From Pseudomonas antarctica (GTDB lineage: Bacteria; Pseudomonadota; Gammaproteobacteria; Pseudomonadales; Pseudomonadaceae), in assembly GCF_001647715.1 (NCBI RefSeq), contig NZ_CP015600.1, positions 2,790,001 to 2,854,000 on the forward strand: 64,000 nucleotides of DNA, written 5' to 3'. Under the pieces are notes generated by a model that was not told the origin of the DNA, did not search any database, and saw only the letters and a program-made list of their open reading frames with translations. Positions 41,604 through 50,766 of this stretch are shown here, piece by piece; positions within the stretch are counted from its first letter, which is position 1, and each line of letters starts with the position of its first letter. Made by a program: the position numbers and the translations under genes.

Positions 41604-43625
41604 ATGAGCACCCCTGTGTCTGCAAAAGTTGCCGCCATACTTGCCGCTGGGCCCACGCTGCGTGCACCTGAGGTCTTGGGCGCACTCAATCCTGCGACGG
41701 GCCTTATTTCAGCAGAAGCCGCCAAGCTGCCCTCCACGCTGAGGTGTGAATTGGGGAGTGAAACGCTGAGCGATGACTGGATCGAAATACTCATGCAAGA
41801 CCTCTCCCAGCCGTTGCCCAATTGGGTAACGCGGTATGGCCCTGCCCAATTTGAAATAACGTCGACAGACGCCACGCTTGATGTGACCGTCCCTTTTACT
41901 CAGTCAGAAATAAACGATGGAGGGATAAGGGACGGTCGGTATCAGTTCCAGTACAGGGTGTTTGTGAATGATTACGATGAGAATGACGTAGCAAGACCGC
42001 AGGAAGAGTTTAACTTTTCAACGTCCGGGAATTTCACGGTTGACCGGTTTGCTCCCTGGTCCAGTCAGATAAATAGCGTTCAACCCCCTGTCTCAACTTA
42101 CACAGGGACTGGGGATCCGGCGCAGCCGCTGACACAGGCTATTATTAACAATGACGGGGGGGCACCCTTCAACCTTGCCAACAATACCTACCCGTATCCG
42201 GCCGGGCAATGGGCACTCGGCGATACCTACACACATTACTGGAGCCAAGATACGGTTCCACTGGCTGCGTTTGTGGTAGGGACGACGCTGGCGCTGCAAA
42301 CCGGCAACACATTTACCGTGCCTGCCCGTTTTATCACCGGCAGCGGTGTCTGGTATTACTTCTACACCTGCACCGACGCTGCGGGGAACGTCAGCCGGCC
42401 ATCGATCGTTAATCGCTTCAATGTGTCGCTGTTGCCGACGCCCACGCAACTGGATATTTTCATTCCGTTGGCACCGGCACCGGTAGGGGGCAGTGTCGAT
42501 GATCTGCTCAATATTGCGGACTATTTGGCACGTATCGAGTTCCAGGGGACCTACACGGACCCGCAGTTTAATCTGGATAAAATTCAGTGGAAGGTGGGCT
42601 CACAACCGTGGACTTCGTTATCTGCTACGTTCACCACCTTACCGGTGGTCATCTCGGGAACAGTACTTAACGATTTGCTAAAGATCGAATACGGGAAGCA
42701 GAGGGGGCCTGTGCCGACCCCCATGCAATTTCGGGTAAATCAAAACGGCGCAATTACCGATTCTCCTCCTAAGATCGTCAAGGTCGACTTGAGTGTACCG
42801 GGCCCGGAAAACCCAGGCGAGCCTGGAAGCCGGAACCCCAATTTGAATCCAGCGCATATATATGGCCAAGGTTCGCTGGTGGCGGATGAGTTGACAGCCG
42901 AGCATGCCAATAAACCTATTACCGTGGAGATTGTATTGTGGACGGCCGAGGACATACCCGGACCCAATCAGTGGATCCACGTTGTAGGCAGCGATGGCAT
43001 TGCAGTGTTGCCTCCTTATGAAATCACCAATCAATTGCCGGGTGACACGGTCAGTTTTGATATCCAATGGGACTCAGGTTTAATCAAGTTTAATGGTGTT
43101 CAGAACATTCACTATTTTATCGCGTCCTCGGCAACGCCGGCGCCCACCGACAACATCAATAGAGCGCCGGATACAGAGATTACTGTGACAGACGCTGTGA
43201 TGGTTTCCCTGGAACCGCCTGAGTTTGTCAATGCGAAGGGCCCAGTCGGTAAAAGGGTTTGGACCTGTGATTCGATGGGGCCAAGGCCGCAAGTAAACCC
43301 TGCTAATTATGACGGCCGGATTTTCGTGCCTGGGGACCAGAGGTTTGTGTTGAATCAGATGCTGCAGTTGGTTGTCCGGATTACGTCACCCACGGCAGAC
43401 GCTTTCATAATCCTCGAAGAGCTTATTACACCTCAGGTTAGAGCCAGTGGCTTTACGTTCCCCGTACCGTTCTCATTCCTCAGGCCGCTTCGATCGGGGC
43501 TCGTACAGGTGACCAGCATCGCACCACTCGTAGGCAACGTCAGCGGGCGCGGCAATAACACCATCACCGGGCGCACAACGTTGGCGAACACATATTGTGA
43601 TTTTGTCCTGGTAACAAACCCTTAG
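41604..43625 (+). CDS. Large Ig-like beta-sandwich protein, unknown function (paralogue 2)
   Basis: A 673-residue paralogue of the preceding gene, 189 nt downstream. Again there is no signal peptide or membrane helix. Matching landmarks are VDRFAPWSSQ, WKVGSQPWTSLSA, VDLSVPGPENPGEPGSRNPN and RVWTCDSMGPRPQVNP, in the same order as in paralogue 1. Cysteines are few. A GGAGA site precedes ATG 41604. The pair looks like a tandem duplication that has diverged widely, which suggests selection for different binding partners. I know of no function. Confidence 0.8.
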   Translation: MSTPVSAKVAAILAAGPTLRAPEVLGALNPATGLISAEAAKLPSTLRCELGSETLSDDWIEILMQDLSQPLPNWVTRYGPAQFEITSTDATLDVTVPFTQSEINDGGIRDGRYQFQYRVFVNDYDENDVARPQEEFNFSTSGNFTVDRFAPWSSQINSVQPPVSTYTGTGDPAQPLTQAIINNDGGAPFNLANNTYPYPAGQWALGDTYTHYWSQDTVPLAAFVVGTTLALQTGNTFTVPARFITGSGVWYYFYTCTDAAGNVSRPSIVNRFNVSLLPTPTQLDIFIPLAPAPVGGSVDDLLNIADYLARIEFQGTYTDPQFNLDKIQWKVGSQPWTSLSATFTTLPVVISGTVLNDLLKIEYGKQRGPVPTPMQFRVNQNGAITDSPPKIVKVDLSVPGPENPGEPGSRNPNLNPAHIYGQGSLVADELTAEHANKPITVEIVLWTAEDIPGPNQWIHVVGSDGIAVLPPYEITNQLPGDTVSFDIQWDSGLIKFNGVQNIHYFIASSATPAPTDNINRAPDTEITVTDAVMVSLEPPEFVNAKGPVGKRVWTCDSMGPRPQVNPANYDGRIFVPGDQRFVLNQMLQLVVRITSPTADAFIILEELITPQVRASGFTFPVPFSFLRPLRSGLVQVTSIAPLVGNVSGRGNNTITGRTTLANTYCDFVLVTNP

Positions 43626-43865
43626 GGCACCACGTAGGTAAGCAGTCGGTATGACTACGTCTCCCTCTTTTGGAGGGGGACGCAAGTCACTGACTTTTTT
43701 CTGTTAATCAGCCACTTGAGACACAGGTTTTTACCAAGGACTTAAGGGATTGTTCCTACAGAATGTCGGGCTTTTACTCCTTAGTCTGTGTGCCTCAGAG
43801 GTTAGGCTCGCTTTTTATAGACCAGCCAAACCGTTTTCGTAGGCTTTGCCAAAGAGTGATTGACC

Positions 43866-46130
43866 ATGTCGGCACTGAATATATTCGAACTCAAGCCCTT
43901 GAGTAAGATGATGAAAGTCCCAACCATTACGTTCTGCCTGTTTGCTGCGGTACATGGGCAAGCGCAAGCCGCTCAGTTGAACGGTGAGCAAAAAACCATT
44001 GACGCCACTGAGCAAACTACGGATTGGCAATTGTTTAACCAGTCCACCCTGGACATAAACAACGCAACGGCCACCAGCATTGCACTCGCAGCCTCTACGC
44101 TGAACATGAATGCCGGCAGTCAGGCCAATGATGTTCGTGCGACTAACGGGTCCGTGGTTCATCTCGAATCAGCGCATGTAACTTCGAACAACCCGGTGTT
44201 CGGCGCAGTGCGCCTGGAACAAAGCGCTGCGTTTATCAATAGCAGTACGATTACCAACAACAACGGCGTGGGTTTGCAAGCCGTTGGTGCTGTAAGTTCC
44301 GACGATGGCTCGTCAACACAAGTAAGCAACAGCATTATCAGCGGTACTGCCGGCGGGGCGGAAGCCAGCAGCGGTAGCCAGATGGACTTCAAGCAAGGCA
44401 CCTTGGTACAAGGTACTGGCGTGAACAGTTTTGGCCTTTCCCTGCGGGGTGCCACGGCAACGGCCACCCAGGCCACGATCGTCGGCCAGGGCAGCGGGGT
44501 ATCGTTTACCCGCGGACGTTTTGATACGACCGATGGCAAGTTGGTATTGGACCAATCCGTTGTTGAGGGCAAAACCGGTTCCGCCATTTCGGTCAGGGCC
44601 TCGCAAGGCCTGGCCCCGGTGGTAGAAATAGAGGTGCGCAACGGCTCCACGCTCACGGGGGGTAACGGTAATCTGCTGTCTGTCACGGGCGGCAGTTCAG
44701 CGACGATGACGGTTGATAACAGCCGTTTGACCGGCAATGTGGTGGTCGATGGCACCAGCACCGCCCATTTGACCCTGCAGAACAACGCCGAGTTGACTGG
44801 CCAGTTGCAGAATGTGTCCAGCTTGAACGTGGGCAATGCTTCCAACTGGAACATGACGGGCGACAGCCAGGTCGGTGTACTGAACATGACCGGTGGTACG
44901 GTTACCATGGGCGCCGGGGATGCGTTCTATCAACTGAACCTGAATACGCTTGCCGGTGATGACACGTTTGTTATGGGCACCGATTTCGCGCAAGGCAAGA
45001 CGGACTTCATCAATGTCACCGGCGAAGCTACGGGTAATCACAACCTGTTGCTGTCGGCCAGTGGCGCTGAGCCGGTCAACCCCGATCAGGTTCGCGTGGT
45101 CCATACCGGCGGTGGGGATGCGCAGTTCTCCCTGATTAATGGCCCGGTGGATGCAGGTGCTTTTGCCTACGATCTGAAAAAAGAAGGCACTGATTGGTAT
45201 CTCGACCCGGAAACCCGTACGAAAAGCCGTGGCACCCGTGTGGTAACGGCACTCTTCAACACCGCGCCGACGGTGATGTACGGCGAAGAGGCCTCGTTGC
45301 GCGCCCGCATGGGTGAGTTGCGTTTCGAGCCAGGCCAGGCGGGTCTTTGGGTTCGTGGTTTTGGTAACAAGTACAACGTGTCCGAAAGTTCGGGTACCGC
45401 GTATACGCAAAACCAGCGCGGCTTCTCCATCGGTGCGGACATGCCGCTGGTAGACAGCCAATGGCTGGTGGGTGTGATGGCTGGTCATAGTACCTCCGAC
45501 CTTAACCCTGCGCGCGGCTCCTCGGGTACCGTCAAGAGCTACTTCGTGGGCGCTTATGCAACCTGGATGGACCAGGAAAGCGGGTTCTACTTTGATACGG
45601 TAGCCAAGGCCAACCGTTTCCAGAACGAAGCCAAAGTAAGCCTCAGCGACGCTACATCGACCAAAGGTAATTACAACAACGTGGGTGGCAGCCTGTCGGC
45701 TGAGTTCGGTCGCAATATCAAACTCGATGATGGCTGGTACGTTGAACCTTATGGTCGACTGTCGACGATTGTGGTCCAGGGTGGAAACTACAGTCTGAAA
45801 AATGGCTTGAAAGTCGACGGTGAACGTACCCGTTCACGTATCGCTGAAGCCGGCGCGACAGTAGGGCGTGATATCCAGCTCGACAGTGGCACCATTATCC
45901 AGCCGTACCTGCGTGCGGCCATGGTTCACGAGTTCGCCAACAATAATAAGGTTGCGGTCAACAACCAGACCTTCAACAATGACCTGTCAGGTTCGCGCGC
46001 CAAGTTTGGTGCCGGCGTAGCGGTGAAACTCTCGCAGAACCTGCAAATGCACGCGGACCTTGAAACCAGCTCCAGTAATAAAATCGATCAGGTACTGGGT
46101 GCCAACGTTGGCGTACGTTATTCCTTCTAA
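43866..46130 (+). CDS. Type Va autotransporter with pertactin-like passenger
   Basis: A 754-residue autotransporter. An extended N-terminus leads to a signal peptide (MKVPTITFCLFAAVHGQA, then QAAQ). The passenger (~45-480) is a beta-helix rich in Asn, Thr, Ser and Gly with many short repeats (SSTITNNNGVGLQAVGAV) and ends in a pertactin-like cap (AGDDTFVMGTDFAQGKTDFI). The last ~260 residues are the beta-barrel, from MGELRFEPGQAGLWVRGFGN to the terminal GVRYSF with its final Phe. No protease or lipase motif is visible in the passenger, so adhesion is more likely than enzymatic activity. TTG 43860 is an alternative start. It may share a surface role with the Ig-like genes upstream. Confidence 0.9.
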   Translation: MSALNIFELKPLSKMMKVPTITFCLFAAVHGQAQAAQLNGEQKTIDATEQTTDWQLFNQSTLDINNATATSIALAASTLNMNAGSQANDVRATNGSVVHLESAHVTSNNPVFGAVRLEQSAAFINSSTITNNNGVGLQAVGAVSSDDGSSTQVSNSIISGTAGGAEASSGSQMDFKQGTLVQGTGVNSFGLSLRGATATATQATIVGQGSGVSFTRGRFDTTDGKLVLDQSVVEGKTGSAISVRASQGLAPVVEIEVRNGSTLTGGNGNLLSVTGGSSATMTVDNSRLTGNVVVDGTSTAHLTLQNNAELTGQLQNVSSLNVGNASNWNMTGDSQVGVLNMTGGTVTMGAGDAFYQLNLNTLAGDDTFVMGTDFAQGKTDFINVTGEATGNHNLLLSASGAEPVNPDQVRVVHTGGGDAQFSLINGPVDAGAFAYDLKKEGTDWYLDPETRTKSRGTRVVTALFNTAPTVMYGEEASLRARMGELRFEPGQAGLWVRGFGNKYNVSESSGTAYTQNQRGFSIGADMPLVDSQWLVGVMAGHSTSDLNPARGSSGTVKSYFVGAYATWMDQESGFYFDTVAKANRFQNEAKVSLSDATSTKGNYNNVGGSLSAEFGRNIKLDDGWYVEPYGRLSTIVVQGGNYSLKNGLKVDGERTRSRIAEAGATVGRDIQLDSGTIIQPYLRAAMVHEFANNNKVAVNNQTFNNDLSGSRAKFGAGVAVKLSQNLQMHADLETSSSNKIDQVLGANVGVRYSF

Positions 46131-46150
46131 CTAAAGCGCCGGTCATTAAA

Positions 46151-46180
46151 AAGCCCTGATCTTTCGATCAGGGCTTTTTT
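46151..46180. terminator. Bidirectional intrinsic terminator
   Basis: AAGCCCTGATC (46151-46161) pairs perfectly with GATCAGGGCTT (46166-46176) around a TTTC loop. It is followed by a T-run on the + strand and preceded by an A-run that serves the minus strand. It separates the convergent autotransporter and 155-residue genes. Confidence 0.9.
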
Positions 46181-46188
46181 GTCGTTGG

Positions 46189-46656
46189 TTAATTACTCTG
46201 TTTCAAGTGAAAATTGAGGGTGACGTATTCTATGCGAATCTCATTAGTCGTTGACTGGAGCTTGCCGGTGACTTCAAAAGGACTGAGTGACAGCTTTTCA
46301 ATAACCAGGATCGCTTTACCAGGCTTGTTTTCTGGATCTCCGCTGCGACTGCTGATGCACTGGGCGACCAAAACAGGGTCTTCGGCCTTGTAGGAAACCC
46401 AGGCCATTGGAGGATTGTGCGTTCGCAGTTGCAGTTCTTTGCCGAATTCGACATCGCTCGGGAATTGGATGAATACATCTTCTGCCACGTTGCCGTCTTC
46501 ATGTTTGTGAATAAGGTTCATGCTGACAATGCCTTGATGGATGCTCCATTTACCGATATCGGTTTTAAATGAGTGATCACCAATCGTTCCTTTTACCTCG
46601 CCAGTTGCGTCGCGGGGGGCTGGTTTTTCAGTTGCCAATTTCAGTGTCGCTGCCAT
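46189..46656 (-). CDS. Hypothetical 155-residue protein
   Basis: I do not recognise this protein. ATG 46656 (MAATLKLATEKPAP) has an excellent GGAGAGG site; an in-frame start at 46725 adds a tail that looks untranslated. It is a soluble beta-rich protein without signal peptide (GTIGDHSFKTDIGKWSIHQG, AEDVFIQFPSDVEFGKELQL, EIRIEYVTLNFHLKQ). It converges on the autotransporter across a shared terminator and may belong functionally with this surface-protein region, but that is only proximity. Its promoter region contains two palindromes. Confidence 0.75.
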   Translation of the reverse strand: MAATLKLATEKPAPRDATGEVKGTIGDHSFKTDIGKWSIHQGIVSMNLIHKHEDGNVAEDVFIQFPSDVEFGKELQLRTHNPPMAWVSYKAEDPVLVAQCISSRSGDPENKPGKAILVIEKLSLSPFEVTGKLQSTTNEIRIEYVTLNFHLKQSN

Positions 46657-46747
46657 GATCGCCTCTCCATCAATGATGTTTTTGCAAGATTCAGAAGCGC
46701 TGATGCTTCTGACTGCAGGTATCAAGCGACAAATAAAATATTTATGT

Positions 46748-46903
46748 AACTGTCAGAATTCACAGTTTACAAATGCGTGTCTATCTTCTTCGTTACGCCG
46801 CTTGTGAAGGCAGTATTCAACTGTGCCCGTACAGCGCTATGTTTGAATAGCTCACGCTATTAGAGGCCTTTCCTCACACTTGTCTACTGTCATAGTTGAC
46901 AGT
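46748..46903. promoter_or_regulatory. Two CTGT/ACAG palindromes upstream of the 155-residue gene
   Basis: AACTGT-N8-ACAGTT (46748-46767) and ACTGTCA-TAGT-TGACAGT (46886-46903) lie in the 320-base gap 46657-46976. They share the half-site ACTGTCA/TGACAGT and could be operators. The rest of the gap is AT-rich and I see no gene in it. Confidence 0.4.
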
Positions 46904-46976
46904 CTAATAAAAGACTTTTAATAGCTTTTTCATCTAAGTGTGCAGGCGACAAGGCCAGGGGTCTGGCCAGCCAAGC

Positions 46977-47618
46977 TCAGCTGAACAGACCCGCGGCGAT
47001 ATTGATCGAGAAGCCAAGGATGGCGGTATTGAACAAGAAGCCGATCAACGATTGGCCCAACACCACTTTACGCATGCTGCGCGTGGCAACGCCTACATCG
47101 GCCGTCTGCACCGCCACGCCAATGGTGAACGAGAAGTACAGGAAGTCCCAATAGTTGGGGTTACGCAAACCTTCGGCAAAGCGCAGCGCCGGCTCGTCAC
47201 CTTCCCACGTATAAAAAAGCCGCGCGTAATGCACGCTGAAAATCACGCCGGTCAGCAACCATGAACCGATCACCGTCATACCGGTAAAACCGTAATGCAG
47301 CAGGCGCGCGGTGCTGTCCAGGTCTTTGCTGCCCACCAGGTTCAGCGTGATGGTCGCCAGGCTGGCAATCGCCGCGATGCACACCATGAACAGCACCAAC
47401 CCTGCGTTTTCATCCTCAATCTCGGCGAAGCGTTTGACGTCGTCGGCACGCGAGCGGCTGGTCAGCCACAGCATCAGTATCAGGTAGGTCCAGACGCCGG
47501 CGTTCCAGCCGATGAGGATTTTGCTGATGATCGTGTCGGCGGGCGCCAGGATGCCCACGGCAAGGCCCAGGACGGCGGCGGCGGAGAGGCGAGGGTGGGT
47601 GCGGGCGAGGAAGGCCAT
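46977..47618 (-). CDS. DUF1345 membrane protein
   Basis: A 213-residue inner-membrane protein with five or six hydrophobic helices ([59 protein letters not shown]). It matches the DUF1345 pattern, including [20 protein letters not shown] near the end. The function is unknown. It stands alone, 52 nt downstream of the RND pump gene, and may be read through from it. Confidence 0.9.
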   Translation of the reverse strand: MAFLARTHPRLSAAAVLGLAVGILAPADTIISKILIGWNAGVWTYLILMLWLTSRSRADDVKRFAEIEDENAGLVLFMVCIAAIASLATITLNLVGSKDLDSTARLLHYGFTGMTVIGSWLLTGVIFSVHYARLFYTWEGDEPALRFAEGLRNPNYWDFLYFSFTIGVAVQTADVGVATRSMRKVVLGQSLIGFLFNTAILGFSINIAAGLFS

Positions 47619-47670
47619 AGGTGCTCACAACAGGGGAGGTTGTGAGCACCATAGCGCATTTTCAAACGGG

Positions 47671-50600
47671 TTATGAACGCTTGCGCACCAGCTTCATGAC
47701 GACCACAAAGAACACCGGCACAAACACCACCGCCAGTGTTGCGGTGATCATCCCGCCTATCACGCCCGTGCCGATCGCCTGCTGGCTGGCCGAGCTGGCA
47801 CCGGTGGCAATGGCCAACGGCACCACGCCGAGGATAAAGGCGAGCGACGTCATGATGATGGGCCGTAAACGCAGGCGCGCGGCTTTCAAGGTGGCGTCGA
47901 TCAAGTCTTCGCCCTGCTCATACAAGTCCTTGGCGAACTCGATGATCAGGATCGCGTTCTTCGCCGACAAGCCAATGATGGTGATCAGGCCGACCTTGAA
48001 GAACACATCGTTAGGCATGCCGCGCAAGCTCACCGCCAATACGGCGCCGAGCACACCCAGCGGCACCACCAACAATACCGACGTTGGAATCGACCAGCTT
48101 TCATACAGCGCGGCCAGGCACAGGAACACGATCAACAGCGACAGGCCCAACAGCAATGGCGCCTGGGACCCGGACAAGCGTTCCTGCAACGACAAACCGG
48201 TCCATTCCTGGCCCAGGCCCGCCGGCAGTTGGCTGACCAGGCGCTGAATTTCTTCCATCGCCTCACCGGTGCTGTGCCCCGGTGCTGCTTCACCGCTGAT
48301 GGCGATGGCCGGGTAGCCGTTGTAACGCGTCAACTGCGCAGGGCCCTGGGTCCATTTGGCTTCGACGAATGCCGACAACGGCACCATCTTCCCGGCGTTG
48401 TTGCGCACGTTGATCTTCATCAAGTCCGCCACCTGGCTGCGCTGGTCGCCTTCGGCCTGCACGACCACCCGCTGCATGCGGCCCTGGTTGGGGAAGTCGT
48501 TGACATAGGCTGAGCCGATGGCCGAGGACAGCACATTACCCACGTCCGCGAAGGAGACCCCAAGGGCGTTGGCCTGCTTGCGGTCAACCTGCAACTGCAC
48601 TTGCGGCGCTTCAGCCAGGGCGCTTTCGCGCACGTTGGCCAGGATCGGGCTTTTCTCGGCGGCCGCCAGCAACTCGGTACGTGCCTGCATCAACGCGGCA
48701 TGGCCGACACCGCCACGGTCCTGCAAGCGGAACTCGAAACCGCTGGAGGTGCCAAGGCCGTCCACGGGCGGTGGCAGGATCGCAAAGGCAATCGCATCCT
48801 TAAGCTCGCCGAAAGCGGCGTTGGCGCGGTCGGCAATGGCCGAGGCCGAATCCTCGCTGCTGCGTTTCGACCAATCCTTGAGCGTGGTAAACGCCAGCGC
48901 CGCGTTCTGCCCGGAACCGGAAAAACTGAAGCCCATGATCATGGTGGTATCGCCCACCCCAGGCTCCTCGGCGTTATGCGCTTCGATCTGCTCGGCCACC
49001 TGCACCGTGCGGTTCTTGCTCGCACCCGGCGGCAACTGGATATCGGTAATGGTGTAACCCTGGTCCTCCACCGGCAGGAACGAAGAGGGCAGGCGGCTGA
49101 ACATCCACCCCAGGCCCACCAGCAATACCAGGTAGATCAGCAGGTAACGGCCGCTGCGCTTGAGGGCATAGGCCACCCAGCCTTCATAACGGTCCGTGAA
49201 GCTTTCAAAACGTTTGTTGAACCAGCCGAAAAAGCCGCTTTTGGCGTGGTGCTCGCCCTTGGCAATCGGTTTAAGCAAGGTAGCGCATAAGGCCGGGGTC
49301 AACGTCAGGGCGAGGAACGCCGAGAACAGGATCGAGGTTGCCATCGACAGCGAGAACTGCTGGTAGATCACCCCGACCGAACCCGGCATGAACGCCATTG
49401 GCAGAAACACCGCGACCAACACCAGGGTGATACCGACGATGGCCCCGGTAATCTGGCCCATGGCCTTGCGCGTTGCCTCTTTGGGCGACAAGCCCTCGGT
49501 GACCATGATGCGCTCGACGTTCTCCACTACCACAATCGCATCGTCCACCAGGATGCCGATCGCCAGCACCATGCCGAACATGGTCAGCACGTTGATCGAG
49601 AAGCCCAGCAACAACATGGTGGCGAAGGTGCCCATCAGTGCAATGGGCACCACCAGCGTCGGGATCAAGGTATAGCGCACGTTCTGCAGGAACAGGTACA
49701 TCACCGCAAACACCAGCGCCATCGCCTCGAGCAAGGTGTAGACCACTTTGGTAATCGAGACCTTGACGAAGGGCGAGGTGTCGTACGGGATCTTGTACTC
49801 CACGTTGGCCGGGAAGTAGCGCGACAGCTCGTCCATCTTCGCCCGCACCAGGGTCGCCGTTTTCAGCGCGTTGGCGCCCGGCGACAGCTGCACACTGACG
49901 GCGGTGGATGGCTTGCCGTTCAGGCGTGTGGAGAACTGGTATTCCTGGCTGCCGATCTCCACCCGCGCCACGTCGCCGATACGCACGGTGGAGCCGTCAG
50001 GGTTGGCTTTGAGCACGATGTCGGCGAATTCCGCCGGCGTCGACAGTTGGCCCTTGACCAGGATGGCGGCGGTGATTTCCTGGGTCTTGGTACCCGGCAA
50101 ATCACCGATGCTGCCCGCCGAGACCTGGGCGTTCTGCGCGCTGATTGCAGCGTTCACGTCGGCCGGGGTGAGGTTGAAGCCAATCAACTTCTGCGGGTCG
50201 ATCCAGATACGCATGGCGCGCTCGGCGCCATACAGCTGGGCTTTGCCCACACCGTCCAGGCGCTTGAGCTCGTTCATCACGTTGCGTGCCAGGTAATCGC
50301 TGAGCGCGACGTCATCGAGCTTGCCGTCGTTGGAGGTCAGGGTGACCAGCAGCAGGAAGCCAGCGGAAACCTTTTCCACCTGCAAGCCTTGCTGGGTCAC
50401 CGCTTGCGGCAAGCGCGGCTCTACCGCTTTAAGGCGGTTTTGCACATCAACCTGGGCCATTTCCGGGTTGGTGCCCGGCTGGAAGGTGGCGGTGATCGTG
50501 GCCGAACCCAGGCTGCTCTGGGATTCGAAATACAGCAGGTGATCGGCGCCGTTGAGCTCCTGCTCAATCAGGCTGACTACGCTTTCATCCAGGGTCTGGG

Positions 50601-50760
50601 CCGAAGCGCCCGGGTACACCGCGTAGATTTCCACCTTTGGCGGCGCCACGTTGGGGTACTGCGCGACTGGCAACTGCGGGATGGCGAGCGCGCCGGCCAG
50701 CAAGATAAACAGGGCGACCACCCAGGCGAAAATCGGGCGGTCAATAAAGAACTGCGGCAT
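47671..50760 (-). CDS. RND multidrug efflux permease (HAE1 family)
   Basis: A 1029-residue AcrB/MexB-type inner-membrane pump driven by the proton gradient. The start is classic (MPQFFIDRPIFAWVVALFIL). The proton-relay aspartates are in GILVDDAIVVVENVER in helix 4 and the lysine in LSAKNAILIIEFAKDL in helix 10. Two large periplasmic loops are present. It lies 6 nt after its adaptor gene. No outer-membrane channel gene follows, so it must borrow an OprM-type channel. The layout with a divergent two-component system resembles the P. aeruginosa mexMN region, but I do not assign that name. Confidence 0.94.
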   Translation of the reverse strand: MPQFFIDRPIFAWVVALFILLAGALAIPQLPVAQYPNVAPPKVEIYAVYPGASAQTLDESVVSLIEQELNGADHLLYFESQSSLGSATITATFQPGTNPEMAQVDVQNRLKAVEPRLPQAVTQQGLQVEKVSAGFLLLVTLTSNDGKLDDVALSDYLARNVMNELKRLDGVGKAQLYGAERAMRIWIDPQKLIGFNLTPADVNAAISAQNAQVSAGSIGDLPGTKTQEITAAILVKGQLSTPAEFADIVLKANPDGSTVRIGDVARVEIGSQEYQFSTRLNGKPSTAVSVQLSPGANALKTATLVRAKMDELSRYFPANVEYKIPYDTSPFVKVSITKVVYTLLEAMALVFAVMYLFLQNVRYTLIPTLVVPIALMGTFATMLLLGFSINVLTMFGMVLAIGILVDDAIVVVENVERIMVTEGLSPKEATRKAMGQITGAIVGITLVLVAVFLPMAFMPGSVGVIYQQFSLSMATSILFSAFLALTLTPALCATLLKPIAKGEHHAKSGFFGWFNKRFESFTDRYEGWVAYALKRSGRYLLIYLVLLVGLGWMFSRLPSSFLPVEDQGYTITDIQLPPGASKNRTVQVAEQIEAHNAEEPGVGDTTMIMGFSFSGSGQNAALAFTTLKDWSKRSSEDSASAIADRANAAFGELKDAIAFAILPPPVDGLGTSSGFEFRLQDRGGVGHAALMQARTELLAAAEKSPILANVRESALAEAPQVQLQVDRKQANALGVSFADVGNVLSSAIGSAYVNDFPNQGRMQRVVVQAEGDQRSQVADLMKINVRNNAGKMVPLSAFVEAKWTQGPAQLTRYNGYPAIAISGEAAPGHSTGEAMEEIQRLVSQLPAGLGQEWTGLSLQERLSGSQAPLLLGLSLLIVFLCLAALYESWSIPTSVLLVVPLGVLGAVLAVSLRGMPNDVFFKVGLITIIGLSAKNAILIIEFAKDLYEQGEDLIDATLKAARLRLRPIIMTSLAFILGVVPLAIATGASSASQQAIGTGVIGGMITATLAVVFVPVFFVVVMKLVRKRS

Positions 50761-50766
50761 GGCGGG

